64,000 nt of DNA from Gemmata massiliana (GCF_901538265.1 NZ_LR593886.1:1860001-1924000), one strand, 5' to 3'. Counted from the first letter of the stretch, positions 25,237 to 36,800 are shown. Notes: generated from the letters alone by a model not told the origin. Translations and numbers: made by a program.

Positions 25237-27939
25237 TCAGATCACCGTCACGGTTTGTGAGTTCGTGCCGATGTTGCCCGCGCCGTCGGTCGCCTTCGCG
25301 TTCACGGTGTAGGTGCCCGGGGGCAGCCCGGCGAGTTCCCAGGTTGAGAGCCCGGCGCCCGTGTTCGTCGCGGGTAGGAACACTTCCGTTGCGCTGTTGA
25401 ACGCGGTGCCGTCCCAGTACATCGTTGTGCCCGAATCGAACACACTCACTTCGACGCTCGTCACGCCCGTGGTGAGGTCGCTCGCGGTGCCCGTGATGGT
25501 CCCGGTAGCGGCAGCGGAGGCATCGACGGACACCACCGGAACCGTAGCGTCGTACACGAAGTTGAACGTCCCGACTGCGTTCACGTTGCCGGCCGCGTCG
25601 GTCGCGGTACCCGCGGCGGCGGTGACGGTCACCTGCCCGTCGCCCGTTGGGGTGACGGTGACGGTGTAGTGTCGGGCGTCGACTGTAGCGAGCGTGAACG
25701 TGCCGTTGGTCACCGTGAAGTCCGCCGCGTCGACCCCGGCCACATCCTCGCCGAAGTCGATGGTGACAACGACCGTGGAGGCGTTCGTCGGATCGGACTG
25801 GTTCGAGGTGAACGTGGCTACGGGGGCAGTGCGGTCGGAATTAATGGTAAAGGGCGTGGAGACGTTCGCGTTCCCGCTCAGGTCGGTGACGGCGCCTGCG
25901 CCGAGGGTGAACGTAACGGGGCCGTCCGCGGTCGGGACGATCTCGAACGTGTAGGTCCGCGCGTTGGTGGACTGGAGGTTGGACGCGGTCCCGTTGGTGG
26001 TCGCCGCCGTCAGGTCGCTCGCGGTGAAGTCGGTCACGTCTTCGTCGAACGTGACGGTGACGTGAATCGTCCCGGCGTTGGTCGGGCTCGTTTCCGCCGC
26101 CGTGATCGTGGCCGTCGGCGGGGTCGTGTCCGCCGCTACGACCACCGACTGGGGCGTGCTGATCGTGGTCACGTTGCCGGCGTTGTCGGTCGCCTTCGCG
26201 TTCACGGTGTAGGTGCCGGGGGCCGTGAGCGCGTAGCTCCAGGTCGCGAAGCCGTCCGTTGTCGTGGCCAGGAGGAACACTTCCGTCGCGCTGTCGAACG
26301 CGCTGCCGGAGTAGTACATCCCGGTGCCGTTCGCGTCCAGGATGCTGATCTCCACCTTCTGGACGCCCGACGCGCCGGCCGTGTCGCTGCTCGTTCCGGT
26401 GACCTCGCCGGTGCTGGCCGCGTCCACTGTCACCGCGGGCGGGGTCGTGTCGTACACGAAGCTGAACTGGTTCGTCGTGTTCTGGTTGCCCGACGCATCG
26501 ACCGCGGCGCCGGCCGGGACCGAGACCGCGACGGTGCCTTCCGCGGTCGGGGTCACGTCGATCGTGAAGACCCGGCCCGCGGTCACGGTCTGGAAGTTCG
26601 ACTTCGTCCCGTTCGTGACGGTGACGTCGTCCGTGGTGAAGTCGGTCACGTCCTCGCTGAAGGTGATCGTCACCGTCACGAGGCTCTGGTTCGTCGGGAC
26701 GGTCGGGCTCGTGGTGAAGATGATGGTCGGCGCCGCCGCGTCGATCGTCAGCCCGGTCGCGTTCGACGCGGTGCCGACATTGCCGGCCGCGTCGGTGGCG
26801 GTCGCGGAGACCGAGTACGTGCCGTCGGTGAGAGTGTCGGTGACGTTCACGCTCCAGGTGGTTCCGGATACGGTCGCCGTGTACGCGGTTCCGTTGACGG
26901 TCACCTGCACGGTCGATGCCGAATCGTCCACGGTGCCGGTGATGGTGGGGCTGGCGCTGTTGGACGTCTGCGCGTTGATCGCGACGACCGGGGCCACATT
27001 GTCGTAGGTCACATCCACGGTGTTCGAGGCCACGTTCCCGTTGCCGGCCGCGTCGGTCGCCGCGTTCGCGCCGACCGTTACGGACACTGTCCCTTGGCCC
27101 GTTGGGGTGACCCCGAGTAGGTACACCCGCGCGTCCTGTTGGGTGAACGACGTGACGGTGCCGTTGTTCACGGTCACGTCCGACGTGTCGAACCCGGTCA
27201 CGTCCTCGTCGAAGGTGACCGTCATCGCGATCGGGCTGGTGTTGGTTTGGGCCGACGCCGTGGTAGTGATGGTGGGCGTCGGGGCCGTCGTGTCCGTTGT
27301 GGTCGCGTCCGTGGTCGGGCGCGCGCCGCTGGTGACACCGATCGTCGCCGGGCGCGCGATGGTGGAGCCGCGGTTCTCGAAGTAGTCGCTGCCCGCCGGG
27401 TTGAAGATGCCGAGGTCCGCGACGCCGATGCTCGACGCGATCACCGTGTCGTCGCCGGCCCCGGTGTCGAGGTACACGTACCGGCGGAACACGGACCCGT
27501 TGAGGATCACGTTGTCGTCACCGGCCCCGGTCGCGAGGGTGGTTTCGGAGCGGTGCCCGGCGTCCGAAATGCCCAGGATGTCGTTCCCGTCGCCCGTGTC
27601 AACGTTGAGCGTGCCCTTGTTGCGCGTGCTCGTGACGAGCAACTGGTCGTCGCCCCCGAACATCCGGATGTAGAGGTCGTGCTTGATCCCGCTCACCGAG
27701 ATCGGGCCGGCCTGCCCGTTGATCGTGGTCGTGTCGTCGAGCGCGCGGATCATCACGCTGCCGGTCCCGGTGCCCGCGATCCAGATCTGGTTGCCCAGGT
27801 CGTCGCCCGCGACGTAGAGCGTACCGTCGAACAACATGACTTGTACGTTACCGGCCGGGACCGTGCGGTCTTCTAACCATTCCACGCCGGGTACGAACCG
27901 TCCGGTCTTCGGCTGCTCACCACGTTCGCCCAAATTCAT
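25237..27939 (-). CDS. Cell-surface protein with RTX-like segment and bacterial Ig-like repeats
   Basis: ATG 27939 is chosen because AGGGCGA lies about 8 nt upstream; the frame is open back to 28035. The 900-residue protein has no classical signal peptide but carries VEWLEDRTVPAG at about residues 16-27, a variant of the LEPR-type N-terminal motif common on exported planctomycete proteins. Residues about 30-190 include GDGND and GAGDD calcium-binding-like turns as in RTX repeats. After a Thr-rich linker come about six Ig-like domains of two alternating kinds: one with VTFDEDVT(G/D)F..(S/D)DVTV, and one with GTYSVSATATDAAGN or GTYTVNAKATDNAGN. They look like adhesin or sugar-binding spacers. 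Asp-rich sites suggest calcium stabilisation. The ligand is unknown. It is convergent with the cytochrome operon. Confidence 0.88.
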   Translation of the reverse strand: MNLGERGEQPKTGRFVPGVEWLEDRTVPAGNVQVMLFDGTLYVAGDDLGNQIWIAGTGTGSVMIRALDDTTTINGQAGPISVSGIKHDLYIRMFGGDDQLLVTSTRNKGTLNVDTGDGNDILGISDAGHRSETTLATGAGDDNVILNGSVFRRYVYLDTGAGDDTVIASSIGVADLGIFNPAGSDYFENRGSTIARPATIGVTSGARPTTDATTTDTTAPTPTITTTASAQTNTSPIAMTVTFDEDVTGFDTSDVTVNNGTVTSFTQQDARVYLLGVTPTGQGTVSVTVGANAATDAAGNGNVASNTVDVTYDNVAPVVAINAQTSNSASPTITGTVDDSASTVQVTVNGTAYTATVSGTTWSVNVTDTLTDGTYSVSATATDAAGNVGTASNATGLTIDAAAPTIIFTTSPTVPTNQSLVTVTITFSEDVTDFTTDDVTVTNGTKSNFQTVTAGRVFTIDVTPTAEGTVAVSVPAGAAVDASGNQNTTNQFSFVYDTTPPAVTVDAASTGEVTGTSSDTAGASGVQKVEISILDANGTGMYYSGSAFDSATEVFLLATTTDGFATWSYALTAPGTYTVNAKATDNAGNVTTISTPQSVVVAADTTPPTATITAAETSPTNAGTIHVTVTFDEDVTDFTASDLTAATTNGTASNLQSTNARTYTFEIVPTADGPVTFTLGAGAVTDLSGNANVSTPFTINSDRTAPVATFTSNQSDPTNASTVVVTIDFGEDVAGVDAADFTVTNGTFTLATVDARHYTVTVTPTGDGQVTVTAAAGTATDAAGNVNAVGTFNFVYDATVPVVSVDASAAATGTITGTASDLTTGVTSVEVSVFDSGTTMYWDGTAFNSATEVFLPATNTGAGLSTWELAGLPPGTYTVNAKATDGAGNIGTNSQTVTVI

Positions 27940-28196
27940 GTTGATTCGCCCTAGTGAAAAATCGGTCCCGGGCGGCTCGGGGCGGAACCGCGTACCGGGA
28001 ACTAAACGGAGGCGCGGACCAGACGTGGACCGCACCGGCAGCGATTTAACTGTTCTGTTAGAACGGAGTATCGTGCGGAAATGATGAGAAATGATCCGCG
28101 ACTTACGATTGTGTCAGTTGCGGAGTTTTGTGCAATTAAAGACTAATGAGTGAGGCCAGTTTCTGTTCGGTGGTGACAGTTTCTGAACACGCCGCG

Positions 28197-29351
28197 TTAC
28201 TCGGCGCAGACCCCGTTCGCGTGCTCGACTTCGGGCGCGGGTGCTAAGGGCAACTCGCGCGGACCGCGCGTGTTGTCGAGCACGAACTTTTGGAAGTGGT
28301 ACACGCGCTCCTCGCGCGTGCCGATCACCCCGGGGTGCGGGCTGACCTCCATCCCGCGCTGGACCCCCGCGTAGATCGACCCGTCTTCCGCGAACACTTT
28401 CTTGGCGATCATCGTCGAGATGGACCGGAGCGCGCGGTACAGCGCCCACGCCAGCGGGTTCTGCCGGTGCCCGCGCAGCGTGAAGAAGATGCACCGGTAG
28501 CGGCACGACGTCGGGCCGGTCGGGAACACGCACTGCATCATGCGGAACGAGTCGAGGGAGCTGCCGGTCGCGTGCGGGTGCAGCACGCGGTGCCAGTATT
28601 CGTTGGTCACCGGCTCACCCATTCGGCGCACGATCCAGTCTTGCGCGCGGGTCGCGAACTCGCGCGGCGGGACCGTCTTAAACGACGTGAACCGGTCGGT
28701 CAGTTCGTGCCACGCGTTCTCTTCCGGCGGGAAGTCCTTGAACGTGTACGGGTGGACTTCCGGGATGTGGTACGACTCCAGCGAGTTCTCGAGCACCACC
28801 TTCCAGTTGCACGGAAAGTCCTTCTCCCACGTCCCCGCGTGCCGGTACGCGCCGCCGTACTCCTGCCACACGTCCCACAGCGGGCCGATCCACTCGCGGA
28901 GCGACGGGCCTTTCTCGCTGAAGTTGACGAACACGAGGTCGCTGCACGTGTCCACGCGGAACCGGCGCAGGCACGAGTTGTCGCGGTCCCAGGGGCGGAA
29001 CGCCTTCGCGTCCGGGATCTTCCCCGTGCCGCCGTCCTTGTTGAATTCCCACCCGTGGTATTGGCAGCGGAGTTTCTCCGCGTTCCCGCGCGCTGTGTCC
29101 GTCAGGCGGCTGTGGCGGTGCGGGCACACGTTCAGGAACGCGCGCAACTCGCCGTCGAAGTTGCGGATCAGGATCGGCGTGTCGAGCAGGTCGAACGTGA
29201 GGAAGTCGCCCGGCTTCGCGAGGTCGCTTTTCACAGCGAGAGGGTGCCAGGCCGGATGAAAGAGGTGACGGAGTTCCGCACGGTACTGTTCTTCGGACGT
29301 ATAGTGGTGCGGCCGCAGGAGGTGCTTGAGGTGGTGCTGATTCGTGAACAT
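28197..29351 (-). CDS. Rieske-type non-heme iron oxygenase, alpha subunit
   Basis: The 384-residue protein starts at ATG 29351. The Rieske [2Fe-2S] domain is near residues 45-135, with CPHRHSRL and CQYHGWEF as the Cys-X-His...Cys-X2-His ligands. The catalytic domain contains LENSLESYHIPEVHP, with the two His of the mononuclear iron site. The length and motifs match the large subunit of ring-hydroxylating or quaternary-amine oxygenases. No small subunit or reductase is adjacent, so the electron partner must be encoded elsewhere and the substrate stays open: aromatic acid, choline/carnitine-like amine or a lipid are all possible. It lies 135 bp downstream of the S49 peptidase-like gene on the same strand. 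Confidence 0.9.
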   Translation of the reverse strand: MFTNQHHLKHLLRPHHYTSEEQYRAELRHLFHPAWHPLAVKSDLAKPGDFLTFDLLDTPILIRNFDGELRAFLNVCPHRHSRLTDTARGNAEKLRCQYHGWEFNKDGGTGKIPDAKAFRPWDRDNSCLRRFRVDTCSDLVFVNFSEKGPSLREWIGPLWDVWQEYGGAYRHAGTWEKDFPCNWKVVLENSLESYHIPEVHPYTFKDFPPEENAWHELTDRFTSFKTVPPREFATRAQDWIVRRMGEPVTNEYWHRVLHPHATGSSLDSFRMMQCVFPTGPTSCRYRCIFFTLRGHRQNPLAWALYRALRSISTMIAKKVFAEDGSIYAGVQRGMEVSPHPGVIGTREERVYHFQKFVLDNTRGPRELPLAPAPEVEHANGVCAE

Positions 29352-29486
29352 CGTTGCAACGCGGCGCGTGGGATTCGGAACACGATACTCGGAACCGGTA
29401 TAACTGGGATACCTCCCAGAACCCGCAATCTTTGTATCTTTCTATTCAGTGTTCCGAATTTCACGCGCCGCGCCAGATATTTCCGC

Positions 29487-30521
29487 TTATTTACCGCCCA
29501 ACTTCTCAATCGAGAGTTCCGGCTGCCACAGGCTCAGGAACGTCGGCATCTTCGCGCGGTCGAGGCCCGGCAGACTCGGGAACAGCCCCGAGCCTTGGAG
29601 CGGCACATTCGCGGTGACCGCGTAGATGGAGCGGGCCGGGTCGTTGGTGCGGCGGTACATCACCGCACCGGGCCGCACGTTCGTGCCGGGGCAGCCGATC
29701 CCCGCCGCGAGTTGCAGCGCTTCGTCCAGGTCGCCGATGTGGTCGACCAACCCGCGGGCTTTCGCCTGCGAGCCGGTGAAGATGCGGCCGTCGAACGCGG
29801 TCGCATCCGTTGCGGCCGGGCGCGACCGCTTCACATCGGCGATGATCTGGTTGTGGAACTCGTCGGCCATCGCTTGGAGGATGGCCTTTTCCCCTTCGGT
29901 CAGCGCCCGGGCGGAGGTGCCGATGTCGGAGAACTCGCCCGACTTGATCGCTTGCGGAATTACGTTGAACTGCGCCATCAGGTCGCGCAGGTTGAACAAA
30001 TTGAGGATCACCCCGAGTCCGCCGGTGACGGTGGCGGGACCGGCGACGATTTGGTCGGCGCCGGCTGCCAAGTAATACGCTCCGCCCGCAGCGGTATCCA
30101 TCAAGCACGCGACCACAGGCAGGTGCGTGCGCTCTTTGAACCGTTCGAGATCGTGCCGCATCGAAATACACGCCGCGACGCCGCCGCCGGGGCTGTTAAT
30201 GCGGAGCACGACGGCCTTTACGCACGTATCGCAGGCGACCGCTTCGAGTTTCTCGCGAAACAGAGCGACCGGGTTTTCGCCACACGATAACGGGCCGACG
30301 AACGGAGTGTTGAGAATCAGACCATCGACATCAACTATCGCGATCCGGCTCGCGCCGGGTTGGACGACGACCGGCTTAACGGGACCGGCACTGGGGCTGA
30401 CGGGGGGCGTATCGAGGCGGGTTTCGACCTGTCCCGCGACCCGCGTTTTGACCACAAAGCGGTCGCTCCCACAGCCCACGAGGAGCGGAATTGTCAGAAT
30501 TGCAAGAAATAGGTTGCGCAT
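29487..30521 (-). CDS. S49 (SppA-like) lipoprotein, apparently lacking the catalytic serine
   Basis: The 344-residue protein has a lipoprotein signal (MRNLFLAILTIPLLVGC, lipid on Cys17). The S49/ClpP-fold core begins near residue 58: VVLRINSPGGGVAACISM matches the SppA oxyanion-region motif. In SppA the catalytic Ser lies in AASGGYY; the matching segment here is DTAAGGAYYLAAGAD, with Gly146 where Ser is expected. The Lys of the dyad seems retained (Lys193 in AIKSGEF). The neighbouring SppA landmarks AD.I.A.P.T.TGGLGV are intact. If the alignment is right this is a non-catalytic homologue, perhaps a chaperone or scaffold for membrane peptides; otherwise another residue acts. It is probably anchored in a membrane facing the periplasm. 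Confidence 0.85.
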   Translation of the reverse strand: MRNLFLAILTIPLLVGCGSDRFVVKTRVAGQVETRLDTPPVSPSAGPVKPVVVQPGASRIAIVDVDGLILNTPFVGPLSCGENPVALFREKLEAVACDTCVKAVVLRINSPGGGVAACISMRHDLERFKERTHLPVVACLMDTAAGGAYYLAAGADQIVAGPATVTGGLGVILNLFNLRDLMAQFNVIPQAIKSGEFSDIGTSARALTEGEKAILQAMADEFHNQIIADVKRSRPAATDATAFDGRIFTGSQAKARGLVDHIGDLDEALQLAAGIGCPGTNVRPGAVMYRRTNDPARSIYAVTANVPLQGSGLFPSLPGLDRAKMPTFLSLWQPELSIEKLGGK

Positions 30522-30859
30522 GCTCCGTCCCCGTCTTTCGATCCGTGAATTGCCCTATGCGCCCGTGTTATCGGTACAACCGCCCTTGCCGAATTACCCT
30601 AATTCCGACACAACAGTTGAACTTGTTACAACCTGCCCTTTGGGAGTGTGCCGCGGGACCGTTCCAGGGATTCCCGTTTGAACTAAGTCCTAACGTGCCA
30701 TAGGTCTCCACACTGCCCAGTTTGCCAAACTGACGTTGACTTCCGATACTGACGGTTAAGGCGCAGCCGAATGTCGGCCCTGATGCGCCATTGGTGCCGG
30801 AGCGTGAACCGGCGAACCGACATCCCCGGACAGGGAGGTCCAGCCCTTCGAGGCGAGTG
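30522..30859. other. Divergent promoter region
   Basis: This 338-bp gap separates the divergent S49-like gene and the large synthase gene and should hold both promoters. The synthase reading frame is open back to a TTG at 30791, but the ATG at 30860, with GAGGCGA just upstream, is preferred. I see no RNA gene, repeat or clear operator. Confidence 0.5.
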
Positions 30860-33800
30860 ATGGAACCGCGCGACCTCATCGTTTTGACCCCTTCGGGAGC
30901 CGCCGACCCGTCACTCGCTATTGCCGCCTGCCGTGCAGGTGCGCGTGGCGTGTTGGACTTAGAGTTCGGCTCCCGCTTACTTGCGTCCCAAGCCCTTACG
31001 AAACTCGCCCGGTTCGCAACCGGGTACGGTGTTCAGCTCCGCACGGACGCCGCAGATCTGTTTGACCTCCTCGGTCAATTCAAACCCGCGTTCGTGATTC
31101 TCGCCGGGGCCGATCACCCCACTCTCGCCGCGCGTATTCGGGATCTGAATGCTGCGGGCATCGAAGTTTTGCGCGAGGCTACTAGCGTCGCGGAAGCATC
31201 GCACGCGGTCAAACTCGGGGCGAAGGGCATCGTCCTGAAGGGCCACGAGGCCGGCGGGCGCGTCGGAGCCGATACGTCGTTTGTGCTGCTCCAGCGGGGG
31301 CGCCAGTTCGCGGACAAGAACGGTGTGACAGTCCCGTTCTGGGTGCGGGGGGGACTCGGGGCGAATACGGCTGCTGCGTGTGTCGCGGGCGGGGCGCGCG
31401 GTGGCGTTCTCGATTCGCAAGTGCTCCTCACGCACGAAACTCCTCTGCGCGAAGCCGCGCGGAAGCGCGTCGCGGGGTTGGACGGGAGCGAGACGCTCGT
31501 TCTCGGCACGCGACTCGGTGAGGGCTACCGCATCTACGCGCGCCCGGATTGCGCCGGGGCGCAGGAACTCGCGAAGGAAGACGAGCGCCTCCAGCACGCG
31601 GCGCTTTCCGCGGAAGAGAAACTGACCGCGTGGCGCGAAGCGGTTCGCACGCGCGTCGCCGCCGATCCGTCCGCGGGCGTGTGGTTCTGTGGTCAGGATA
31701 TCGTGAGTGCGGCCCCGCTCGCGGCGAAGGGCTTGACCGTTGCGGGCGTGGTGCAGGCGATCTGCGCCCGCGTAACGCACCAACTGGAAGCGGCGAAGCG
31801 ACTGAAGCACCTCGCGCCGGACTCATCGCTCGCGAAATCGCACGGGACAAAGTACCCGATTCTGCAAGGGCCGATGACCCGCGTCAGTGACACGGCCGCG
31901 TTCGCGGACAGCGTGGCCGCGGGTGGGGCGCTGCCGTTCCTGGCGCTGGCGCTGCTGCGCAAAGCCGAAACGGAAAAGCTCCTCGCGGAAACGAAGACGA
32001 AGCTCGGTGCGAAGCCGTGGGGCGTCGGCATCCTCGGCTTCGTGCCCAACGAGATCCGCAGCGAACAACTCGAAGCGATTCGCAAATACAAACCGCCGTT
32101 TGCGATCATTGCAGGCGGGCGCCCGGACCAGGCCCGCGAACTCGAAACGCAGGGCATCCCGACGTACCTGCACGTTCCGTCGCCCGGCCTGCTGAAGATG
32201 TTCCTCAAGGACGGCTCCCGGAGGTTCATCTTCGAGGGGCAGGAGTGCGGCGGTCACATCGGCCCGCGCGCGAGCTTCGCGCTGTGGGAAGCGATGGTCG
32301 AGGTTCTGCTCGAAAACATCGGCAACAAGCCCGCGGACGACCTGCACGTTGTTTTCGCCGGTGGCATTCACGATGCACTCTCCGCGAACATGGTCGCGGT
32401 GCTGAGCGCGTCGCTCGCCGAGAAGGGTGTGAAGGTCGGCGTGCTGCTCGGGACCGCGTACCTGTTCACGAAGGAAGCGGTGCGCGGCGGTGCGATCACG
32501 GAGCGCTTCCAGAAAGAAGCCATCGCGTGCGCGGACACCGTACTGCTCGAAACCGGTCCGGGCCATGCGATCCGCTGCATCCCGACGCCCTACGCGGACG
32601 TGTTCGAGTCCGAGAAGCGGAAGCTGAAGGCCGAAGGTAAGACGCCGCTGGAAGTCGGCATCGCGCTCGAACGCATGAACCTCGGGCGGCTCCGCGTTGC
32701 GAGTAAGGGTGTGGACCGCGCACCGTCAGTGAACGGTAACGGGAGCGGTCTTGCCGACGTGAGCGCGGACGAGCAGTTCGCACGCGGCATGTACATGATC
32801 GGTCAGATCGCCGCGCTCCACGATAAGGTCACGACCATCGCCGAGTTGCACGCGAACGTGACCGACAGCATCATTCTGCCCGAATCGGCCGTTCGCACCC
32901 AGGATGTCGAACTGCCCGCACCGCCGCCGTGCGACGTTGCGATCGTCGGGTTGTCGTGCTTTTACCCGCAATCCACGTCGCTGTGGCAGTACTGGGATAA
33001 CATCCTCGCGAAGACGAACGCCGTCATCGAGATCCCGCCGACGCACTGGGACTGGCGGCCGTACTACGATCCCGACCCCCGCGCCAAAGACAAGATGGTG
33101 TCGAAGTGGGGCGGGTTCATGTCGGACATCACGTTCGACCCGCTCAAGTACGGGATCACGCCCAAGAGTATCCCGAACATCGAGCCGCTGCAACTGCTCC
33201 TGCTCGAAGGCGTGAACCAGGCGCTCGCTGACGCGGGTTACCTGGATCGGCCGTTCGCCCGCGAGCGTACCTGCGCCATCCTGGGCGTCGGTGGCGGCGG
33301 GATGCCCCTGTCCGTCGCATACGGGTTCCGCGCGTGTATGCCGCTGCTCGACTCGATTCCCGGCGTGCCGGTGAAGTCGAACGAGATCGTCGCGCTGGGC
33401 GAGGGCATGCTGCCGGAGTGGACAGAAGACTCCTTCCCCGGCATCTTGCTGAACGTCGCGGCCGGGCGGGTCGCGAACCGGTTCAATCTCGGTGGCCCGA
33501 ACATGGCGATCGACGCCGCGTGCGGGTCGTCGCTGGCCGCGCTGTACGCCGGTGTTCGTGAACTGAACGACGGGACGAGTGACGTCGCGATCGTGATGGG
33601 CGGCGACGCGGTGCAGACGCCCTACGCCTACGTCGCGTTCTCGAAGACGCACGCGCTCAGCCCGAAGGGGCGGTGCCGGCCGTTCGACGCGGACGCCGAC
33701 GGTATCGCGCTCGCCGAGGGCGTCGGTATTGCGGTGCTGAAGCGCCTCGCGGACGCGGAACGCGACGGCGACCGAATTTACGCCGTCATCAAGGGTGTCG

Positions 33801-36800
33801 GGGCTTCCAGCGACGGCCGCGACAAGGGACTCACCGCGCCGCGTGCGGAAGGTCAGCTCCGCGCGCTGCACCGGGCCTACGCTCAGGCTCGCGTGAACCC
33901 GGCGAACGTCGCGCTCGTGGAGGCGCACGGCACCGGGACCGTGGTCGGCGACCAGACCGAAGCTCGCGCGATCGGCCAGTTGATGCGCGACGCCGGGGGC
34001 GATCCGCAGTCGTGCGCGATCGGCTCAGTGAAGTCGATGATCGGGCACAGCAAGTGCGCCGCCGGCCTTGCGGGGCTTATCAAGACCGCGTTCGCGCTGC
34101 ACCACAAGGTACTCCCGCCCACGCTAGTCGAGAAGCCGAACCCGAAGGCGAACCTCGACGGCGGACCGCTGTACCTGAACACCGAAGCGAAGCCGTGGGT
34201 CCACGGGGCCGCGCACCCGCGAACCGCGGGCGTGAGCGCGTTCGGCTTCGGTGGCACGAACTTCCACACGGTGCTCGAAGAGTACACCGGCGACTACCTG
34301 AACCGCCCGAACACCGGGATTCGTCAGTGGCCGACGGAACTCTTCGTGTGGCGCCGGGCGGACAAGGCCGCGATCACCACGAGCCTGAAGAGCGTGCGCG
34401 ACGCGATCGTTGCGGGCGCGCGGCCGGCGCTGGCCGACCTCGCGGCGAGCGTGTGGCAGAGCAGCAAGGGCGTTGCGGCCGGGAGCGCCACGCTTGCAGT
34501 GATCGCGTCTTCGCTCGATGACCTCAAGGAGAAGCTCGACGCAGCCCTCGAATCGCTGCCCAAAGCGACCGAAACGCACACGGATCCGCGCGGGATCTAC
34601 TTCGCCGCGAAGTCCGCGCCCGCGGGTAAGGTCGCGTTCCTGTTCCCGGGGCAGGGATCGCAGTACCCGGACATGCTCGCGCAAGTCGCGATGACGTTCT
34701 CCGAGGTGCGCGACGTTCTCGACCGAGCCGAAGCCGCGCTCGACGCCGATCTCGACAAGCCGCTGAGCCGGTTCATCTACCCGCCGTCGTCGTTCACACC
34801 GGAACACGAGGCCACGAACCGCAACGAACTGCGCCGGACGGAAATCGCGCAGTCGAGTATCGGTGCGACGAGCATCGGCATGTTCCGGCTGCTCACGTCG
34901 CTCGGCATTGAAGCCGATTTCTTCGCGGGTCACAGCTACGGTGAGTACGCGGCGCTTACGGCGGCCGGAGCGCTCTCCGAAGACGACCTGATGCACCTGT
35001 CGTTCAAGCGCGGTTTGGCGATCCGCGAAGCTGCGGTTACTGCCCCTGGGGGGATGATCGCCGCGGACAACACCGCCGAGGCGATCGCACCGGTGCTGAA
35101 GGGCATCGCGGACGTGTGGATCGCGAACCACAACTCGCCGACCCAAACCGTGATCGCGGGCACCGAAGCCGGGGTGAAGGTCGCCGCGGAGAAGCTCCAG
35201 GCGGCGGGGATTCGCTCGCAGCGGATCGCGGTCGCGTGTGGGTTCCACTCGCCACTCATCGCGGGCGCGAAGCCGGCCCTGGCCGACGCTCTTTCGCGGG
35301 CCACGTTCACGGCCCCGAGTAAGCCGGTGTTCTCGAACACGAGCGCCGTGCCGCACCCGGCCGACGGGAGCGTGATCGCAAAGCAACTCGCAGAACACCT
35401 CGTTTCGCCGGTGCGTTTCGCGGACGAAATTCGCGCGATGCACGAGGCCGGCGCGCGGGTCTTCGTGGAGGTCGGGCCGCAAGCGGTGCTGACCGGACTC
35501 ACGGGCCAGATCCTCGCGGGCCGACCGCACCTCGCACTCGCGAGTGACGCGAAGTCGCGCCCCGGGCTGGTGCAACTCGCCCACCTGCTCGGGCAACTGC
35601 TTACAGCCGGTGTACCGGCCAACCTCGACCGCCTCTTCGTGGGCCGGAACGTGCAAGCGTTCGACCTCGCGAAGCTCAACGCGGACACCGGCAAGCCGAA
35701 ACTCGCGCCGACGACGTGGCTCGTGAACGGCATCCGGAGCAAACCGTTGAACGCGCCCGAACCGCGGCTGCTGGGGCAAGCACTTCCGGCCAACGCTGCG
35801 GCCCGGAACGAAGTCCCGCGGCCCGATACGAACGGCAAGGCGAAGCCGAAACCGGTGCAGCCCGAAAGTTCGACCAAGCCCGTGCCCCCGCCCGCGCCGC
35901 CCCCCGCTCCGAAGCCGCCCGTGCCCAACGCTGCCGCTCTACCGCCCGCTGTCACCACGCCCTCACGAGCGATGATGCACAACACCGAAACTCAACCCGC
36001 TCTGTCGGTCCCCTCCACTAACGGGCACGCGCACCACCATGCCGCGCCCGATGGTGCCGCAGCCGTGATGATGCGGTTCCAGGAGGTGATGGGGCGCTTC
36101 CTCGATACACAGAAGTCCGTGATGCTCGGGTTCCTCGGCGCGCCCAACGGGGCCGCGACCGCTCCCGCGCCGCACACGAACGGCCACACCGCGTACCCCG
36201 TGGTGCCGCACACGAACGGGCACAGTTACACGAACGGGAATGGCAACGGCCACGCCCACACCAACGGTCACGCCCACACGAACGGGCACGCGACCCCGAT
36301 GCCGGTCCCCGCACTAGCGACCAACCGCATCGCGACGCCAGTGGTTGCCCGGCCGCAAGCGCCGGCACCCGTTGTCAGCAACAAGGCTGAAACGAACGGC
36401 AAGCACACGCCGGTTGCCGAAGCCGCGCCCGTGGCCGTTCCCGCGCCGGCGAAGAAGCCCGCGGGCGGCGAGCTGGACCGCGACACGCTGCTCGCCCGGT
36501 TGCTCGACCTCGTGAGCGAGCGCACCGGCTACCCGAAGGAAGCGCTGAGCATCGACCTCGACCTCGAAGCCGACCTGGGGGTCGATTCGATCAAGCGCGT
36601 CGAGGTGCTGGGCGCGCTCGCCGAGAGCATCGAGGCCGGGGCAGACGGCAAGCAGCCGAACCTGGAGATGGAGAAACTCTCCGTCATCAAGACGCTCCGC
36701 GGGATCGCCGACTACGTGATGGGCGCGCTGAACGAGGCCGCGCCCGCGTCGGCCCCTTCGACGAATGGCAAGCACGAGACCCCCGCGCTGCCCGCCGCCA

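Noticed and set aside
25669..27120. Long open frame antisense to the Ig-repeat gene
   Set aside because: It is Arg/Gly/Val-rich and mirrors the repeats on the other strand. It lacks any domain, and the opposite strand has clear Ig-like domains and a good ribosome site.
34124..35779. 551-codon open frame antisense to the synthase AT region
   Set aside because: It lies wholly opposite the AT domain with its conserved GHSYGEY motif, and the antisense protein has no recognisable features.
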